Of a DNA stretch of 64,000 nucleotides, positions 9,220-18,904 are shown in pieces. Location: NCBI GenBank assembly GCA_947497175.1, contig CANMFM010000004.1, positions 62,001-126,000 of the forward strand. The letters are read 5' to 3'. The stretch comes from an uncultured Aquimarina sp. (GTDB lineage: Bacteria; Bacteroidota; Bacteroidia; Flavobacteriales; Flavobacteriaceae). The notes beneath the pieces were generated by a model, which made no database searches, was not told the DNA's origin, and was given only the letters and a program-made list of their open reading frames with translations. Every line of letters begins with the position of its first letter. Positions within the stretch are counted from its first letter, which is position 1. The translations under genes and the position numbers were made by a program.

Positions 9220-9558
9220 ATGAAAAACACACTATTACTCTCTATTTTTTTACTCCTAACTGTAGGTATATGTGCGCAAGAAGTAAAAACTATTGATAAT
9301 GAAAATAGTCTTGAAACTACTGTTTCTAAAAACACTAATACTTCTTCTACATCCATCATAACAACATCGACTGATAGTTTGATTGAAGATACTATTTGTT
9401 ATGCAGAGATATCTAAGGTAGCTTTTTACAAAGCCCTGATTAAGCAAAATGGTTTTAATATTAATATTAGAGAGAATGATAGCACTGTTGATATAGCTTT
9501 AAAAAACACCGAAGAAATTATAATTAACAATAAAGAACGTGTATCGTATTCAGAATAA
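9220..9558 (+). CDS. Small secreted protein of unknown function
   Basis: The product is 112 residues with a clean signal peptide (KNTLLLSIFLLLTVGICAQ, cleavage near residue 19). A Ser/Thr-rich linker follows, then a C-terminal part with alternating charge. I recognise no family. The ATG at 9220 places the signal peptide at the N terminus. It stands alone between the GH3-like gene and a bidirectional terminator. An upstream palindrome resembling the one at 36188 and a possible -7 element are its only visible control signals. Confidence 0.6.
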   Translation: MKNTLLLSIFLLLTVGICAQEVKTIDNENSLETTVSKNTNTSSTSIITTSTDSLIEDTICYAEISKVAFYKALIKQNGFNINIRENDSTVDIALKNTEEIIINNKERVSYSE

Positions 9559-9621
9559 TGCCCGCTTGCCATAATTATATTGCCCTAATATATTAGAATT
9601 ACCCAACTAATCAACCAAAAA

Positions 9622-9656
9622 AAACACCGTTATACATTTGTGTAACGGTGTTTTTA
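9622..9656. terminator. Bidirectional rho-independent terminator
   Basis: An 11-bp perfect stem (AAACACCGTTA / TAACGGTGTTT) has a T run on each strand. It separates the small secreted-protein gene from the end of clpX and can serve both. Confidence 0.75.
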
Positions 9657-9673
9657 TATAAATTTTATTCTAC

Positions 9674-10906
9674 TTATGATACAGCTTTAAGCTTTTTGAT
9701 CGTGGATTTATTAAGCTTTTTTTCAGCATAATCCTTAGTTACCTTAAATTCAGTTTCTTCACTCTCTGGCAATTCAAACATTGCATCTGTTAAAATTGCT
9801 TCACAAAGTGATCTTAAACCTCTAGCCCCAAGTTTATACTCCATCGCCTTTTTTACAATATAATCCAAGGCTCCATCGGTTATTGAAAATGAAATATTAT
9901 CCATTTCAAATAATTTCTTATACTGCTTGATTATAGCATTCTTAGGAGCCGTTAAAATGGATCTTAATGTTTCCTCATCTAAAGGATTCATATACGATAG
10001 CACAGGCAGTCTTCCTATAATCTCAGGAATCAATCCAAAATCTTTTAAATCCTTAGGGATAATGTATTGAAGTAGATTGTCTTTTTCTATAGAATCTTCT
10101 GTTTTTGAGGCGCTATACCCTACGGCCTGCATATTCAGACGTTTCTGAATCATTTTTTCAATACCATCAAAAGCTCCACCCGCAATAAATAAGATATTTT
10201 CAGTATTGACCTCAATAAATTTCTGATCAGGATGTTTTCTACCTCCTTTTGGCGGAACATTTACCACAGTACCTTCTAAAAGTTTAAGTAGTGCCTGTTG
10301 TACCCCCTCACCAGAAACATCCCGGGTAATACTGGGATTATCGCTCTTGCGAGCAATTTTATCTATTTCATCGATAAAAACTATTCCTCTTTGGGCTTTT
10401 TCAAGATTATAATCAGCAGCTTGTAAAAGCCTGGTCAAAATACTTTCTACATCTTCTCCTACATAACCAGCTTCAGTAAGTACCGTAGCATCCACAATCG
10501 CCAATGGAACATTAAGCATTTTTGCAATAGTTTTAGCCATTAATGTTTTACCTGTACCGGTCTGCCCAACCATAATAATATTGCTTTTCTGGATTTCAAT
10601 ATCATCTTCTGTTTGTGGTTGAAGTAGCCGTTTATAATGGTTATATACCGCCACAGCCATTATTTTTTTGGTAAACTCTTGTCCAATGACATATTCATCC
10701 AAAAATCTCTTAATAGCCATTGGTTTACGCAACATCAATTCGCTACTTAACTCGCCTGTTTCTTCTTCTTTAGCTTCTTCTACTACAATTCCATGAGCCT
10801 GAACAATACATCGATCACATATATGCGCATCTAATCCTGCTATTAACAAATTAGTTTCAGGCTTTTTTCTCCCACAAAAAGAGCATTCTAAATCTTCTTT
10901 GGCCAT
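9674..10906 (-). CDS. clpX: ATP-dependent Clp protease ATP-binding subunit ClpX
   Basis: The 410-residue protein has the full ClpX plan. An N-terminal C4 zinc finger (Cys8, Cys11, Cys30, Cys33) recruits substrates. The AAA+ Walker A motif GQTGTGKT lies at about residues 114-121, Walker B is seen in VFIDEIDK near residues 176-183, and a GYVGEDVE segment and GARGLR sensor region follow. ClpX unfolds tagged proteins with ATP and feeds them to ClpP in the cytoplasm. It lies 161 bases after clpP on the same strand, in the common order tig-clpP-clpX, and may be transcribed with clpP; no promoter was seen in the gap. Confidence 0.97.
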   Translation of the reverse strand: MAKEDLECSFCGRKKPETNLLIAGLDAHICDRCIVQAHGIVVEEAKEEETGELSSELMLRKPMAIKRFLDEYVIGQEFTKKIMAVAVYNHYKRLLQPQTEDDIEIQKSNIIMVGQTGTGKTLMAKTIAKMLNVPLAIVDATVLTEAGYVGEDVESILTRLLQAADYNLEKAQRGIVFIDEIDKIARKSDNPSITRDVSGEGVQQALLKLLEGTVVNVPPKGGRKHPDQKFIEVNTENILFIAGGAFDGIEKMIQKRLNMQAVGYSASKTEDSIEKDNLLQYIIPKDLKDFGLIPEIIGRLPVLSYMNPLDEETLRSILTAPKNAIIKQYKKLFEMDNISFSITDGALDYIVKKAMEYKLGARGLRSLCEAILTDAMFELPESEETEFKVTKDYAEKKLNKSTIKKLKAVS

Positions 10907-11067
10907 TGTTATTTAGTTTCAATTAATCTCTTCTATCGTACTTTAATATTCAATTTTTGAGATAGAATTACATCATAAGCCTAATGATAACTTAACTTAT
11001 AATGCTTTAATTTTTATATCGTAAAACTATATTAAATAGAAATCTTTTCTGTTTATCGAAAAGTCTA

Positions 11068-11742
11068 CTATTCTCTAGTTAAAATTTCGTCAATCATTCC
11101 ATACTCAAGAGCCTTATCGGCTTTCATCCAATAATCTCTATCGCTATCTTCATAGACTTTCTCATACGTTTGTCCAGAGTGCTTAGAGATAATTTTATAT
11201 AATTCTTCTTTCAAAATTAAGATCTCCCTGGCAGTAATCTCTATATCACTGGCCTGACCCTGAGCTCCTCCTAATGGCTGATGAATCATGACACGACTAT
11301 GAGGCAATCCAGAGCGCTTTCCTTTTTGACCTGCACACAATAATACTGCACCCATTGATGCTGCCATACCTGTACAAATTGTAGCGACATCGGGCTTTAT
11401 AAATTGCATTGTATCATAAATCCCTAGACCTGCATATACACTACCCCCTGGAGAATTAATATAAATCTGAATATCTTTTGAAGAATCTACACTTTCAAGG
11501 AATAATAACTGAGCTTGAATAATATTAGCTACCTGATCATTAATACCAGTTCCCATAAATATAATTCGATCCATCATTAATCTGGAGAAAACATCAAAAA
11601 TAGCTATATTCATCTGACGTTCTTCGATAATATTAGGAGTCATACCAGCAGGATACATACTACTCACAATTTTCTCATAGTAATTACTATTAATACCATG
11701 ATGTTTGGTAGCGTATTTTTCGAATTCTTTACCGTAATCCAT
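11068..11742 (-). CDS. clpP: ATP-dependent Clp protease proteolytic subunit ClpP
   Basis: The 224-residue serine peptidase shows the catalytic triad: Ser129 in GMAASMGA, His154 in MIHQPLGG, and the likely Asp203 in DSDRDYW. The oxyanion region INSPGGSV is also present. ClpP forms a barrel of two heptamers that degrades proteins delivered by ClpX. It lies between tig and clpX on the same strand. A 12-bp stem-loop in the tig-clpP gap could terminate or attenuate read-through from tig. A TATATTTA element with TTG 23 bases upstream, just before that stem-loop, could be its own promoter, but one base deviates from consensus. Confidence 0.97.
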   Translation of the reverse strand: MDYGKEFEKYATKHHGINSNYYEKIVSSMYPAGMTPNIIEERQMNIAIFDVFSRLMMDRIIFMGTGINDQVANIIQAQLLFLESVDSSKDIQIYINSPGGSVYAGLGIYDTMQFIKPDVATICTGMAASMGAVLLCAGQKGKRSGLPHSRVMIHQPLGGAQGQASDIEITAREILILKEELYKIISKHSGQTYEKVYEDSDRDYWMKADKALEYGMIDEILTRE

Positions 11743-11770
11743 ATTTCTTTTCTGAAAAATTTTATTTATA

Positions 11771-11805
11771 AAAAGGGCGTTAAACTAAAGATGGTTTAAC
11801 GCCCT
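11771..11805 (-). terminator. Terminator or attenuator between tig and clpP
   Basis: A perfect 12-bp stem (AGGGCGTTAAAC / GTTTAACGCCCT) is followed on the minus strand by a short T-rich run. It sits 29 bases before the clpP start, so it could end the tig transcript or modulate read-through into clpP. Confidence 0.65.
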
Positions 11806-11844
11806 AAATATAAGTATAAATTCCTTAGTAAATTACAACAATAA

Positions 11845-13167
11845 TTATTTGTAAACTTCTTTTATGAATTCGTCAAAGCTAACCTCTTTAGTTTTAAGTT
11901 TAGCGTTCTCTTTATAATAATTTAACAATTTTTGACTCATCAATTGCTCAGAAATTCGTTTAACCTCATCTTGGTTTGATAAAATTCTTGCTGCGATATC
12001 TTCTAGCTCTTTATCCTCAGGAGAATTTTGCCCAAATTGAGCCATTTGCCCTTTAATAAGATTTTTTGCAAAATCTTTAAGCTCTTCAAAAGTTACCTGA
12101 AGGTTATTATCATTAATTATTTTTCCTTCAATCAATTGATAACGCAGTCCTTTTTCACTTTTCTCATACTCATCTTTAGCCTGGTCTTCGGTTAATGGTT
12201 GTTCTCCGGTAGTACGTATCCATTTTTGTAAGAACTCAACAGGTAATTCAAATTTTGTATTCTCAAGAGCATTCTCGGTGATATCATTAAGCAGTTGCTG
12301 ATCCGACTGTTGCTCAAACTGACGCTCTGCATCTTCTTTTATTTTTTCTTTTAGATCTGTTACTGTTTTTACATTACCAGGACCATAAAGTTTATCAAAT
12401 AAATCTTGATCTAAATCTGCCAGTTCTTGGGTATTTATTTCAGAAATTGTAAAAGAAACTTCAATATCTAAATCATGTGCTTCATCGTGACTTATTTTTA
12501 AAGCACTTACAAGATCATGATCATCATTAAACAACCCTTTTGTTTTTAGTTTTAGAGTATCGCCTACCTTTGCCCCAATAAACTTATCAAGGTTTTTCTT
12601 TCCTTTGATCTTTTCTAAAGCAACCGTAGATACATTATTAATTTCTTTCTCTTCGTTTACAAAAGAACCAGCTACTACATCATCTTTTTCAACGGTGTCC
12701 TTAGAAATAAGTTTACCGTATTGCTTTTGAATAGTTTTGATTTGGTTATCAATCATCTCATCTGTAGCGGTAATTTTATAATGAGTAATTGCCTTTTTAC
12801 CGTTTAGTTTTACCTCAAATTTTGGTGCCAATCCAAGCTCAAATTCAAAAGAATAATTGTCGGCATCCCAATCAAAATTATCTTGTTCTTTGGGTAATGG
12901 ATTCCCTAAAACATCGAGTTTTTCTTCGGTCAGATACTTATTTAATGCATCTTGTAGTAGTTTATTAACCTCATCTACCAAAACGGCTTTTCCATACTGT
13001 TTTTTAACCAGTCCCATTGGAACATGGCCTTTTCTAAAACCTGGAATATTGGCGTTTTTACGGTAATCTTTAAGGATTTTATCTACCTTATCACTATAAT
13101 CTGCTTTGGCTATATCTACTGTCACTACAGCATTCAATTCGTCTAATTGCTCTTTTGAAATATTCAT
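11845..13167 (-). CDS. tig: Trigger factor
   Basis: The 440-residue protein has the ribosome-binding motif GFRKGHVP (about residues 42-49), which fits the trigger-factor N-terminal domain. A degenerate FKBP-like middle and a long helical C-terminal substrate-binding domain follow. Trigger factor docks at the ribosome exit tunnel and shields nascent chains. Bacteroidota versions are diverged from E. coli, as here. It heads the tig-clpP-clpX series and has a good consensus promoter upstream at 13202-13231. Confidence 0.93.
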   Translation of the reverse strand: MNISKEQLDELNAVVTVDIAKADYSDKVDKILKDYRKNANIPGFRKGHVPMGLVKKQYGKAVLVDEVNKLLQDALNKYLTEEKLDVLGNPLPKEQDNFDWDADNYSFEFELGLAPKFEVKLNGKKAITHYKITATDEMIDNQIKTIQKQYGKLISKDTVEKDDVVAGSFVNEEKEINNVSTVALEKIKGKKNLDKFIGAKVGDTLKLKTKGLFNDDHDLVSALKISHDEAHDLDIEVSFTISEINTQELADLDQDLFDKLYGPGNVKTVTDLKEKIKEDAERQFEQQSDQQLLNDITENALENTKFELPVEFLQKWIRTTGEQPLTEDQAKDEYEKSEKGLRYQLIEGKIINDNNLQVTFEELKDFAKNLIKGQMAQFGQNSPEDKELEDIAARILSNQDEVKRISEQLMSQKLLNYYKENAKLKTKEVSFDEFIKEVYK

Positions 13168-13201
13168 AATCTATTACGATTTACTACTAAAAATTGGGTT
13201 G

Positions 13202-13231
13202 CAAAAGTAATACTTTTTTATGTCTCAACAA
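13202..13231 (-). promoter_or_regulatory. Promoter of tig
   Basis: On the minus strand TTG is followed by 19 bases and TACTTTTG, a full match to the Bacteroidota sigma-factor consensus TTG-N17-23-TAnnTTTG. Transcription would start near 13195, about 28 bases before the ATG. Confidence 0.6.
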
Positions 13232-13260
13232 ATTTTTAACTCCCTGAAAAACAGTTAAAT

Positions 13261-13602
13261 TTAATCTTTCTTTAAAATAGAATGTAGTATAGATTGAAAA
13301 ACTGACAACAACACACTAAATATCAATGCCCAAAACCAACCACTAACACTAAAATCACTTACAAAATAATCTGCTAACAAAATAATGGCAGCATTAATAA
13401 CCAAAAGAAATAATCCCAAAGTAAGTATGGTAGCTGGCAGTGTTAAAATTATCAAAACTGGTTTTACTATTGTATTTAAAATTGCCAAAACAAGCGCTAC
13501 TATAATAGCACTAACATAATTATTGACCGCCACCCCAGGAAGAATCTCTGCTAACAACAATACAGCAGCAGCTGTTAAAATTAATCTCAATAAAAATTTC
13601 AT
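13261..13602 (-). CDS. Small four-helix membrane protein (phage-holin-like family IV)
   Basis: The 113-residue, very hydrophobic protein has four predicted helices and the pattern ALVLAILNTIVKPVLIILTLP. This is characteristic of the widely conserved family annotated as phage holin family protein (YvlD-like). Despite the name, nothing phage-related lies nearby and no lysis role is implied. Its function is not established; in other bacteria members are envelope proteins of unknown or stress-related role. It stands alone between tig and the SGNH lipoprotein gene. Confidence 0.75.
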   Translation of the reverse strand: MKFLLRLILTAAAVLLLAEILPGVAVNNYVSAIIVALVLAILNTIVKPVLIILTLPATILTLGLFLLVINAAIILLADYFVSDFSVSGWFWALIFSVLLSVFQSILHSILKKD

Positions 13603-13624
13603 AAATGTATATTTTATATGAATA

Positions 13625-13655
13625 TAAAAAAACCTGCTAACAAGTAGCAGGTTTT
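13625..13655 (-). terminator. Rho-independent terminator of the FadL-SGNH operon
   Basis: A ten-base stem (AAAACCTGCT / AGCAGGTTTT) with a 7-base loop is followed on the minus strand by a T run, about 30 bases past the stop of the SGNH gene. Confidence 0.7.
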
Positions 13656-13684
13656 AAAGTATAAAATTTAGGATTTGTTTCCTG

Positions 13685-15247
13685 TTAATTTACTTCATTA
13701 CTTACAGTAATTGTACCAAATTCTCCAGGATTAACCCTTGGCACTACTAATCCATAGGTTCTTTCTAAGGCATCCAGTATCCCATTAGCAACTAATGCAT
13801 GCCCTCTTGGTGTAGGGTGCACTCCGTCTAAAGAAAAACCTCCTCCAGAAGCAAAAGTTGATGTAATAACGCCTCCGTCAAAAGAAACACCTCCACTTGC
13901 CACCTGGGACAATTGCGATTTCATACTCACAAAAGCTAAACCATTTGCAGTCGCAAGGTTTCTAATTGTTTCGTTATACGAATCCTGAGCTACTTTAATT
14001 GCAGTTTGTTCTGCAGGAATCAATACAAATTGATCTTCAAGAGGCAGTGTTACACCTTTAACAGACAATTGTCCTGCTAACTCCTGAGGCACGCCTAGAC
14101 CAACCAATTCAGCAACTCTATCGGTATCAAGCTGACCAATCACGCTTGAACTTGTTAAAACCAACAAATCCTCTTCTGTTGCTTGTCTCACCTGACCAAA
14201 TTGTGCAGCTATAATAGGTGCAAGTGGTCCAAATACCGGAGTAATCGCCGCAGTTAACTGCGTTGTTATATCTTCTAAAGATTCATCTTTAATCACAACC
14301 GCACTTGCTGCAGTTGCTGAGAATTCTACCGATCTTTCCGGAACACCTAGACCTACAAATGCCATATTCAGACCCGCATAGGTTTCATTGAGCGTAGGTA
14401 TTTGAGCAGCAAAGTCAGGATCTAAAGGACTCAATGGCGCAAACGGAACAGTAGTAAAAAACGGAATAGAAGTTACATTAGGCAAATCAATTAACACTCC
14501 TTTTCTACCTCCGGCAGCTAATGCCTGTACTAAACCAGTATACGTTTGTGAAAACAGCCCATTATTAGTAATATCATTACTTCCGTATGATGTTGGATCC
14601 ATATTACCTGTTACATTATGATCTTCTCCTGTACCTCCAGATGTGGCATACCCAAGAATATCATTATTACCTATCCATAAACTAAAGAATGAAGGGTTTT
14701 GTGCAACAGCATCAGCAATCACGCTAGACGTAGCCGATTGTTGAAAACGACCAAAATAAGGATTCAAGGAACCGTATCCCTCAAAACCTAAATGAAAACT
14801 CTTTGCGCCCGGTACTCCCATATTATTGAACGTTCCGCCTAAATTCGCACTAATATCCGTCGTAGAAGCAGCTCCTGTGTATGGTGCAGGCCCTACTGGT
14901 TGTTGATTCTCATCAAATACCAGAACTAATCTGGGCGGAAAATCTGCATTATTTCCTGCAAATCCTCCAGTGTTATCTGCCATTAAAGGCTGAGTAAATT
15001 CTCCGCCACCAACAATTTTAAATTGTTGAGCTAAAATATTAGGAAATGAATTTTCCTGACCTGTAATGTATAAAGCTCCATCTGCAAAACCTGCTGTAAG
15101 AGAATTACCTAAAGCCACATAATTAGTTAGATCTAATTCGCCACTTGTAAAATTATTTGATTCTTCGATTGGATTATCAAACTCTGGTTCACAAGCAATC
15201 AAACCTAATGCTAGAACCGCTAAATATTTTATATTATTCTTTATCAT
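13685..15247 (-). CDS. SGNH/GDSL-family hydrolase lipoprotein
   Basis: The product is 520 residues. The signal sequence ends in a lipobox (GLIAC, Cys19), so it is likely a lipoprotein. The nucleophile block reads ALGNSLTAGF (Ser49, GNSL in place of GDSL), the oxyanion Asn lies in WIGNNDILG, and the catalytic Asp-His pair is in DGVHPTPRGH near the C terminus. SGNH enzymes are esterases or lipases. It lies five bases after the FadL-type outer-membrane gene and shares its promoter. The pair suggests the lipoprotein acts with a hydrophobic-compound channel, for instance by releasing fatty acids for uptake; this is an inference. Confidence 0.85.
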   Translation of the reverse strand: MIKNNIKYLAVLALGLIACEPEFDNPIEESNNFTSGELDLTNYVALGNSLTAGFADGALYITGQENSFPNILAQQFKIVGGGEFTQPLMADNTGGFAGNNADFPPRLVLVFDENQQPVGPAPYTGAASTTDISANLGGTFNNMGVPGAKSFHLGFEGYGSLNPYFGRFQQSATSSVIADAVAQNPSFFSLWIGNNDILGYATSGGTGEDHNVTGNMDPTSYGSNDITNNGLFSQTYTGLVQALAAGGRKGVLIDLPNVTSIPFFTTVPFAPLSPLDPDFAAQIPTLNETYAGLNMAFVGLGVPERSVEFSATAASAVVIKDESLEDITTQLTAAITPVFGPLAPIIAAQFGQVRQATEEDLLVLTSSSVIGQLDTDRVAELVGLGVPQELAGQLSVKGVTLPLEDQFVLIPAEQTAIKVAQDSYNETIRNLATANGLAFVSMKSQLSQVASGGVSFDGGVITSTFASGGGFSLDGVHPTPRGHALVANGILDALERTYGLVVPRVNPGEFGTITVSNEVN

Positions 15248-15252
15248 TATAA

Positions 15253-16500
15253 TTACATTTTATAAGTTAAACCAAGTCCTGGACCAAATGCGCTTGATTC
15301 ATAAGTCCCTCCAAAAGGAACATTCTGTCCATTTTCTTGATAAAAATCGTATGAAGCATTAACTTCTTTAAATCTAAGAAAGAAGAAAGAAGCATCAATG
15401 GCTAACTTAGGTGTAATTGCATAACTGAAACCACCTGAGAATCCATCAGAATCATTACGCGGTGTTTCTGGAGCGAAAAAACCTTCTTGAACCGGAGATT
15501 CATCAATATAATATCCTGCTCTTAATGTGATTTTTTCTGTTGCTTCATATTGTAATCCAAAACGGTATACAGATGAATTTTTGTAATTCCGAGGATTTAT
15601 AGATGCCGGAGCTCCGTTACCAAATGTAATATCTAAAGATTCGTACACATCCCAGAATTGTCTATTAAAATCAAATGCAAATAACCATTTTTTATACTCA
15701 TAAGACAACCCAATAGTTAGCTCAGCAGGCAAAGGCAATTCTGCTCTAAAACTTGTTGTACCATTAGGTGGTGCCGCCAAAGAGTTAGGGAAATTTGAGA
15801 ATGTTGCCTCTCCATCTTCAGACTCAATAATAATCTCACTACGGTAATTAAATCCTACGCGAAGATTTTCTGTTGGATTAAACATCGCACCAATAGTCCA
15901 TCCCCAATTAGTTACCCCAGAATCATCAACAGTAACATTTGATCTAACACCATCAATATCTGTTGCTGTTCTATTAGAGTTACGATTGAAGTTTACAGAT
16001 CCAGTAACGAAGATTGGTCCTCCACCTATACTAAAATGATCTGAAAGCTTAAAGGAAACTACAGGTTGCACAAATATGGCAGCCAAGTCAATATCATTTA
16101 CCAAATGAGATCCAGCCCAATCTGTTGGCCAGGTTACCTCACTACCGTAAGGTGTATACACCCCAAGACCTACAGACATCCAGTCATTGATCTTATAGGA
16201 TCCATATAGATTAAGTGGTGTTCCTACAGAATTATCAGTTTCTGCACTAACCCCAGATTCAGTATTTTGAAAAATCACTTCACTAAAAATACCACTTACA
16301 CCTGCACTTACATTAAGATTATTCTCTAAGTATACTAGACCTGCCGGATTAAAGAATACCAGCTCAGCACTATTGACTACAGCTACACCGGTATGCCCCA
16401 TAGCCATAGCGCGTTGTCCTTGTACACTAACTCTATATCCACCAGCATAGGTAACTGCCGTTACCGTGATGAATAGAACTAACAATAGAAGTTTTTTCAT
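15253..16500 (-). CDS. OmpP1/FadL-family outer-membrane transport protein
   Basis: The 415-residue protein has a signal peptide (residues 1-19, ending VTYAGG). The mature start contains GHTGVAVVNSAELVFFNPAGL, the N-terminal plug region characteristic of FadL and OmpP1. The rest alternates beta strands and ends in GPGLGLTYKM. FadL-type barrels let long-chain fatty acids and other hydrophobic compounds diffuse across the outer membrane. It is first in a two-gene operon with the SGNH lipoprotein and has a consensus promoter at 16554-16583. Confidence 0.88.
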   Translation of the reverse strand: MKKLLLLVLFITVTAVTYAGGYRVSVQGQRAMAMGHTGVAVVNSAELVFFNPAGLVYLENNLNVSAGVSGIFSEVIFQNTESGVSAETDNSVGTPLNLYGSYKINDWMSVGLGVYTPYGSEVTWPTDWAGSHLVNDIDLAAIFVQPVVSFKLSDHFSIGGGPIFVTGSVNFNRNSNRTATDIDGVRSNVTVDDSGVTNWGWTIGAMFNPTENLRVGFNYRSEIIIESEDGEATFSNFPNSLAAPPNGTTSFRAELPLPAELTIGLSYEYKKWLFAFDFNRQFWDVYESLDITFGNGAPASINPRNYKNSSVYRFGLQYEATEKITLRAGYYIDESPVQEGFFAPETPRNDSDGFSGGFSYAITPKLAIDASFFFLRFKEVNASYDFYQENGQNVPFGGTYESSAFGPGLGLTYKM

Positions 16501-16553
16501 AATTAATTTAGAATTGTTTTTGTTTGTTAAGGAAATTTATAAAATTGATTTTC

Positions 16554-16583
16554 CAAATTTAAAAGAAAATACCAATTATCCAA
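16554..16583 (-). promoter_or_regulatory. Promoter of the FadL-SGNH operon
   Basis: On the minus strand TTG, 19 bases, then TAAATTTG matches the Bacteroidota promoter consensus fully. The start site would be near 16547, leaving a leader of about 47 bases. Confidence 0.6.
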
Positions 16584-16623
16584 CGCAATCCACAAATTAT
16601 TATGCATACATAAGATTTTTCAT

Positions 16624-17391
16624 CTATTTTTTGACAAATTCTAATACTTCGGTCAAAAAGTCATTTGGATTTTCGGCATGCAACCAATGTCCTGCAGAAG
16701 AAATTTGTTTAAGTATAAAGTTAGGGAATTGCTCTTTAATTCTAGTTAAATCATCAGTAAGAATATAGTTGGATTTTTCCCCTTTCAGAAAAAGGGTTTT
16801 CCCTTCAAATATTAATTCTTCTTTAAGCTCTTCTCCAATCTTTGATGCATTCTTAACTAAAGACTGCAGGTTTAATCGGAGAGCGAGTACCCCTTTATCT
16901 TTCCAGTAAAGGTTTTTTAAAAGAAACATCCTCACTCCGGCATCAGGCACATAAGTGCTTAACTCATGGTCTACCTCGGCTCTTGATTTCAACATATCAA
17001 AATCTAACGAACTCAAACCATCTAAAATATCTTGATGATGTAGTGGGTAATATTTTGGACCAATATCGGCAACCAGCAAGTGATCGATAAGATGTGAGTA
17101 CTTTGTTGCAAATAGCATCACAGTCTTACCACCCATAGAATGCCCAAGAAGATTAATATTTCTAAGATGATTAGTTTCACAATACTCCTTTAAATCCTCG
17201 GCTAAAATATCGTAACTAAATTCATCACTATGTTCACTTCTTCCGTGGTTACGTTGATCTATTAAGTGAACCTGAAAACCTTGCTGAGCAATTTTTTTAC
17301 CCAGTGTTTTCCAGTTGTCTCCCATTCCTAAAAATCCATGAAGGATTAAAAATGGTTGCCCTTCGCCAAAAACATTAGCATGTAATTTCAT
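16624..17391 (-). CDS. Alpha/beta-fold hydrolase (YbfF-like esterase)
   Basis: The 255-residue cytoplasmic protein has the nucleophile elbow GHSMGGK (Ser85), an oxyanion segment LHGFLGMGDNW near the N terminus, a DQRNHGRS strand-turn, and the catalytic His in AGHWLHAENP near residue 236. The DQRNHGRS and GDNW blocks match the YbfF group of esterases and acyl-thioesterases. The natural substrate is unknown. It begins eight bases after the stop of pdxJ, so the two form an operon, a pairing that does not by itself reveal function. Confidence 0.85.
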   Translation of the reverse strand: MKLHANVFGEGQPFLILHGFLGMGDNWKTLGKKIAQQGFQVHLIDQRNHGRSEHSDEFSYDILAEDLKEYCETNHLRNINLLGHSMGGKTVMLFATKYSHLIDHLLVADIGPKYYPLHHQDILDGLSSLDFDMLKSRAEVDHELSTYVPDAGVRMFLLKNLYWKDKGVLALRLNLQSLVKNASKIGEELKEELIFEGKTLFLKGEKSNYILTDDLTRIKEQFPNFILKQISSAGHWLHAENPNDFLTEVLEFVKK

Positions 17392-17399
17392 TTATCGTA

Positions 17400-18113
17400 T
17401 TATTTTAAACGGTGTAAATACATATTAACTACATTTTCTAATCCAAGATAAATTGATTCGCTTATTAGCGCATGTCCAATAGAAACCTCTAGTAATCCTG
17501 GAATATTTTCTTTAAAAAATTTAATATTCTCTAAAGACAAATCGTGCCCTGCATTGACCCCTACCCCCATTTGGATTGCCAATTGGGCGCAATCGGCATA
17601 CGAGGTAATAGATTTTTTATTTCCTTTAGCAAATTCTGAAGCAAATTCTTCGGTATATAATTCAATTCGATCTGTGCCGGTTTCTGCGGCTCCTTCAATT
17701 ACATCTAGAACCGGGTCCACAAAAATTGAAGTTCTGATGCCGTTTCGTTTAAATTCAGAGATTATTTCTTGTAAAAAATCTTTGTGTTTTCTTGTATCCC
17801 AACCTGCATTGCTGGTGATTGCATCTTCAGCATCAGGCACCAGAGTAACCTGTGTTGGTTTTACCGCCACCACTAATTCTACGAACTTAGAAATTGGATT
17901 CCCTTCAATATTATACTCTGTTTGTACTATTGATTTTAGATCATAAGCATCCTGGTATCTTATATGTCGTTCATCTGGTCTTGGATGTATGGTTATACCC
18001 TGACCGCCAAAACTTTCGATATCCTTTGCAACCTTAAGTAGATTTGGTGTATTGCCACCTCTGGAATTTCGTAGTGTAGCAATTTTATTAATATTAACAC
18101 TTAACTTTGTCAT
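17400..18113 (-). CDS. pdxJ: Pyridoxine 5'-phosphate synthase PdxJ
   Basis: The 237-residue TIM-barrel enzyme shows the PdxJ hallmarks: the N-terminal NINKIATLRNSRGGNTPN loop, GITIHPRPDERHI with the active-site residues, QVTLVPDA, and the C-terminal VSIGHALISE phosphate-binding block. It condenses 1-deoxy-D-xylulose 5-phosphate with 3-amino-2-oxopropyl phosphate to make pyridoxine phosphate, the last step of the DXP-dependent vitamin B6 pathway. It leads a two-gene operon with the alpha/beta hydrolase. Several PLP users are in the same organism, including the decarboxylase at 5076. Confidence 0.96.
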   Translation of the reverse strand: MTKLSVNINKIATLRNSRGGNTPNLLKVAKDIESFGGQGITIHPRPDERHIRYQDAYDLKSIVQTEYNIEGNPISKFVELVVAVKPTQVTLVPDAEDAITSNAGWDTRKHKDFLQEIISEFKRNGIRTSIFVDPVLDVIEGAAETGTDRIELYTEEFASEFAKGNKKSITSYADCAQLAIQMGVGVNAGHDLSLENIKFFKENIPGLLEVSIGHALISESIYLGLENVVNMYLHRLK

Positions 18114-18140
18114 GATTTTTGATGTCTTTAACTAAAAAAG

Positions 18141-18148
18141 CAAAAATA
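18141..18148 (-). promoter_or_regulatory. Possible -7 element of the pdxJ operon
   Basis: On the minus strand the bases read TATTTTTG, fitting TAnnTTTG, 28 bases before the pdxJ ATG. No TTG was found at the -33 distance. Confidence 0.35.
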
Positions 18149-18213
18149 CAAAGTTGAGAACGCCTTGATTGTATATTTTTTGATTATTTTGCATTATATA
18201 GCTTCTAAATACT

Positions 18214-18870
18214 ATGAAGACAAACTTATACATTGTTAACGAAATTGCACCCCTAAACATAACCACTAAGGTTACTGATGCGCAATTATTATTTAACGAA
18301 CTTACATACACCCATTTCCCAGTTATAAAAGACAACATTTATTTAGGTTGCATTTCTGAAGCTGATATCAGGTGTTTTGAAACAGATAAAACGCTAACTG
18401 CCTACCAATATGCGCTTGAAGGTTTCTTTGTTAGAAAAGATAATAATTGGATCGATATTTTAGAATCCTTTGCTCAAAATCGATCTAATATAATGCCTGT
18501 TTTAGATGACAATAATAATTATCTCGGTTTTTTTGAACTGGGTGACATTATGAATCTTTTTAACGAAACTCCTTTTCTTAGTGAACCCGGAAATATTTTG
18601 ATCGTTGAAAAAGGAATTTTGGACTATTCTTTTAGCGAAATTTCTCAAATTGTTGAATCTAATAATGCAAAAGTTTTAGGGCTTTTTATTTCTAATATGG
18701 AAAATGATGTAGCACAAATAACAATTAAAATTAATGATAGCGATATCAACAATATTGTGCAAACATTTAGAAGATATAGCTATAATATAATATCCAAACA
18801 TCAAGAAGATTCGTTTTTAACAAATCTGAAAGAAAGGTCTCAATATCTAGAAAAATATCTGAATATATAA
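18214..18870 (+). CDS. CBS-domain protein
   Basis: The 218-residue cytoplasmic protein contains two CBS motifs in tandem: one around the segment YTHFPVIKDNIYLGCISEAD (residues 31-50) and one around NIMPVLDDNNNYLGFFE (residues 91-107). The C-terminal third looks like an ACT-type regulatory domain. CBS pairs bind adenine nucleotides and regulate partner activity. The next gene, nadK, begins 35 bases later, so this protein may relate to NAD(P) or energy sensing; that link is based only on position. It is divergent from pdxJ, sharing a 100-base control region. Confidence 0.75.
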   Translation: MKTNLYIVNEIAPLNITTKVTDAQLLFNELTYTHFPVIKDNIYLGCISEADIRCFETDKTLTAYQYALEGFFVRKDNNWIDILESFAQNRSNIMPVLDDNNNYLGFFELGDIMNLFNETPFLSEPGNILIVEKGILDYSFSEISQIVESNNAKVLGLFISNMENDVAQITIKINDSDINNIVQTFRRYSYNIISKHQEDSFLTNLKERSQYLEKYLNI

Positions 18871-18904
18871 AAACAAGAGATTCAATTAACACAATCATAT
18901 CACA

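Noticed and set aside
13261..13602. Protein named phage holin
   Set aside because: The family is chromosomal and widespread; no other phage gene lies nearby, so this is no prophage remnant.
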